DNA of 64,000 bases, taken from assembly GCF_002741015.1 (NCBI RefSeq), contig NZ_CP016616.1, forward strand, positions 2,761,501 to 2,825,500. The letters are read 5' to 3'. The position numbers and the translations under genes were made by a program. Under the pieces are notes generated by a model. That model was not told the DNA's origin. It saw only the letters and a list, made by a program, of their open reading frames with translations, and ran no database searches. The DNA comes from Microvirga ossetica. GTDB taxonomy: Bacteria; Pseudomonadota; Alphaproteobacteria; Rhizobiales; Beijerinckiaceae. Below are positions 62,106-64,000 of the stretch, in pieces (the first letter of the stretch is position 1; every line of letters starts with the position of its first letter).

Positions 62106-62786
62106 TTAAAGCGGTCCCGCATCCCGCGCCGAAAACATCGAGAACCGCTCCGGGACGCCTTCCACCGCCGGCTTGAACTCGCCGGTCTCGGGATCGCGCA
62201 CCAGGAGCACGCCGGTCGCGACGCCGAAATAGGCGCCGTGGAGCTGCAGCTTGCCGCGCTCGACCAGAATGCGCACGCAGGGAAACGTCATCAGGTTCCT
62301 GAGGCTGTTCTCGACGGTGGCCAGCTCCAGGCGTGTCAGATAATCCGTCGGATCGCCTTCGCGCGGGCCGATCCGCTCGGCGGCAGGCGCGATGAGACTC
62401 ATCCAGCGGCCGATGAAGTCGCCCGGGGAGAGCGGCGCGGTGTCGTCCGCGAAGGCACGCACGCCGCCGCAGCGGGCATGGCCCAGCACGACGATATGCT
62501 TCACGCGCAGAGCCTGCACGGCGAATTCGAGCGCTGCCGAGGTGCCGTGGTAATCGCCGCCGGTCTCGAAGGGCGGCACGAGATTGGCCACGTTGCGGAC
62601 AACGAACATCTCTCCCGGGCTCGAATCGAAGATCACCTCCGGCGAGACGCGGCTGTCGCAGCAGCCGATGATCATGACCTCGGGCGATTGCCCCTTTTCT
62701 GCCAGAGCCTCGTAGCGGTTCCTCTCGCGCGGAAGGCGTTCGTCGAGAAACGCGCGGTAGCCTTCGGTCAGACGTTGCGGGAACAT
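62106..62786 (-). CDS. Beta-class carbonic anhydrase
   Basis: A 226-residue enzyme. Zn ligands are the Cys and the Asp/Arg dyad in IIGCCDSRVSP and the His/Cys pair in LGHARCGGVRAF. VRNVANLVPP is also diagnostic. It hydrates CO2 to bicarbonate, supplying carboxylases. The start at 62786 (MFPQRLTEGYRAFLDE) matches the family; the frame is open to 62840. It lies 13 bases behind the dehydratase and may be co-transcribed with it. Confidence 0.95.
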   Translation of the reverse strand: MFPQRLTEGYRAFLDERLPRERNRYEALAEKGQSPEVMIIGCCDSRVSPEVIFDSSPGEMFVVRNVANLVPPFETGGDYHGTSAALEFAVQALRVKHIVVLGHARCGGVRAFADDTAPLSPGDFIGRWMSLIAPAAERIGPREGDPTDYLTRLELATVENSLRNLMTFPCVRILVERGKLQLHGAYFGVATGVLLVRDPETGEFKPAVEGVPERFSMFSARDAGPL

Positions 62787-62799
62787 GGGCGTCCTTCCA

Positions 62800-63741
62800 T
62801 TACGGGTGGGTGATCTCGGCAAGTTTTTGCAGTTCGACATTGGCGCCGCATAGGAGCACGCCGATGCGCTCGCCCGAGCGGGGTTTATAGGCGCCCGAGA
62901 TCAGCGCGGCCAGTGCCGCCGCGCCGCCGGGCTCGGAGGCGATGCGATAATCGCGCCACAAAAGCCGCTGCGCATCGCGGATCGCTGCATCCGCGACGAG
63001 GGCGACGTGATCGACGGTCCTGCTGCAGATCGAATAGACGAGATCGCCGGTGTTCTTGGCGCCGAGCGAATCGGCAGCCACTGAATCCACATCCACATCG
63101 ATGGGCCGCCCGGCTTCGAGCGCGGCATGGAGCGCGCGCGAGCCTTCGGGCTCCACGCCCACCACCTTCACGCGGCCGGCCCACCAGCTCGCCACGCCGC
63201 TGATGAGGCCGCCGCCGCCGACGGCCACGAGCACCGTGTCGAGGGCAGGGCCGTCCTGCTCCCATTCGAGCCCCGCCGTGCCCTGGCCGATCACCGTGCT
63301 CTCCGCCGCGAAAGGATGGATACGCAGCGCGCCGCTCTCGGCCACGTAAGCATCGCAGGAATCCTGGGCATCCGCATAGCGCGCGCCGCCGATCACCACC
63401 TCGGCGCCGTGCGAGCGGATGACGGCGATCTTCGCGGGGCTCGAGATCTCCGGCACGAAGATGCGCGCCGTCACGCCGAGCTGCCTCGCCGCATAGGCCA
63501 CCGCCGCACCGTGATTGCCGCCGGACGCCGCCGCCACGCCGGCAGCAGGGACTTCGTTCGACAACAGGGTGTTGAAGGCGCCGCGGGTCTTGAACGAGCC
63601 CGCATGCTGCAGGAATTCCAGCTTCAGGCTCACCGGCCCGTCATGGCCGAAGGCGCTTCCTAAGTTCAGGAGAGGCGTGCGGCGGATATGGGGGGCGATG
63701 CGGGCATGGGCCGCTTCGATCTCGGTGCGGGTGATGGTCAT
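62800..63741 (-). CDS. Threonine/serine dehydratase-like PLP enzyme
   Basis: A 313-residue fold-type II PLP enzyme. The Schiff-base Lys is in LEFLQHAGSFKTRGAFN, substrate loop AASGGNHGAAVAYAA, phosphate-binding VAVGGGGLISGVASWW, and SEPGGAAALAAL near the end. It lacks the C-terminal ACT-like domain of biosynthetic IlvA, so a catabolic dehydratase, racemase or hydroxy-amino-acid ammonia-lyase is more likely. CAAGG precedes the ATG at 63741. The reading frame continues upstream without a stop into the previous gene. Confidence 0.87.
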   Translation of the reverse strand: MTITRTEIEAAHARIAPHIRRTPLLNLGSAFGHDGPVSLKLEFLQHAGSFKTRGAFNTLLSNEVPAAGVAAASGGNHGAAVAYAARQLGVTARIFVPEISSPAKIAVIRSHGAEVVIGGARYADAQDSCDAYVAESGALRIHPFAAESTVIGQGTAGLEWEQDGPALDTVLVAVGGGGLISGVASWWAGRVKVVGVEPEGSRALHAALEAGRPIDVDVDSVAADSLGAKNTGDLVYSICSRTVDHVALVADAAIRDAQRLLWRDYRIASEPGGAAALAALISGAYKPRSGERIGVLLCGANVELQKLAEITHP

Positions 63742-64000
63742 GGTCGAACCTTGAGGCTTTTGGCGGAGCGTCCAGATGGCGACCGGCAGGCCGTGAGCGT
63801 CGCGGCCGGGCGGGTCGGGAAAGGCTTGTCCCCCACCTCTCGCGAGATCGAGCGCCACGGTCAACCCCGCAAGCGCATCGAGCAGGTCGTCCTGGGCCGC
63901 GCCCCGCGGCGGGAGCGCCTCGATCAGGCTCTCGGGCAGAAGGCCGGACCGACGCAACAGCTCTCGGCGCAGGTCCATGCCCGGCCCGTAGGGCGTGCCC
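63742..64000 (-). CDS. C-terminal end of a DUF429-like protein, no stop before the dehydratase
   Basis: The last 86 or so codons visible at the right edge read GTPYGPGMDLRRELLRRSGL ... QDDLLDALAGLTVALDLARG ... PDPPGRDAHGLPVAIWT. This resembles the conserved C-terminal part of DUF429 proteins (predicted RNase H-like fold). Instead of stopping after AIW, the frame runs LRQKPQGST straight into the dehydratase ATG. It is either a fused protein or a stop-loss variant with an internal start. Confidence 0.55.

Overview
The window is GC-rich alphaproteobacterial chromosome, most likely Hyphomicrobiales (Rhizobiales). Methylobacteriaceae, and Microvirga in particular, is my best guess from protein style, gene order and the many short palindromic intergenic repeats. 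The support is the order ffh-rpsP-rimM-trmD-rplS-leuC, then leuD, leuB and asd; ispZ/yciB next to ftsY, mtaB and dapF; the Ccm system I genes; and the glnK-amtB pair. The genus is an inference. I found no rRNA or tRNA genes and no CRISPR array.

Layout. 1-5 kb: the ftsK start, a copper-handling run (DUF2946, a YcnI-PCuAC fusion, SCO) and a sigma-54-driven glnK-amtB operon. 5-11.9 kb: tesB, a ubiquinone-biosynthesis hydroxylase, a MerR regulator facing a His-rich CDF metal exporter, a first RTX/cadherin secreted protein, ppa and a GNAT. 12-15.5 kb: a second RTX-type protein built from exact 80-residue tandem units. 15.6-26 kb: acnA, then ccmAB, separated by about 4.4 kb of regulators and small enzymes from ccmCDG. 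26-36 kb: a class III cyclase, yciB, ftsY, an RluA enzyme, mtaB-dapF, a GyrI-like secreted protein, a HAD phosphatase and an MBL hydrolase. 36-44 kb: ffh-rpsP-rimM-trmD, two decaying genes, rplS and leuC. 44-50 kb: small envelope proteins, a papain-like protease coupled to a chagasin-like inhibitor, poxB, leuD and a cupin. 50.5-52.6 kb: a complete insertion sequence with clear ends and a divergent passenger gene. 52.7-64 kb: a lytic transglycosylase, a metallophosphatase/kinase-USP pair, leuB, a sulfite-oxidase-like enzyme, asd with a candidate Thr/Lys leader peptide, carbonic anhydrase, and a PLP dehydratase fused in frame to the end of a DUF429-like gene.

How the genes connect. leuC, leuD and leuB supply leucine synthesis, and asd and dapF the aspartate/lysine branch. 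Ffh and FtsY are the two protein partners of SRP targeting. rpsP, rimM, trmD, rplS and mtaB serve ribosome and tRNA maturation. CcmABCDG serves cytochrome c maturation, and SCO serves cytochrome oxidase copper loading. The most notable signals are the Thr/Lys-rich short ORF before asd, a leader-like element present upstream of both poxB and leuD, the three-unit higher-order repeat in the second RTX gene, palindromic repeats that became coding sequence or ribosome binding sites in ccmA/ccmB and rimM, and the protease-inhibitor pair.
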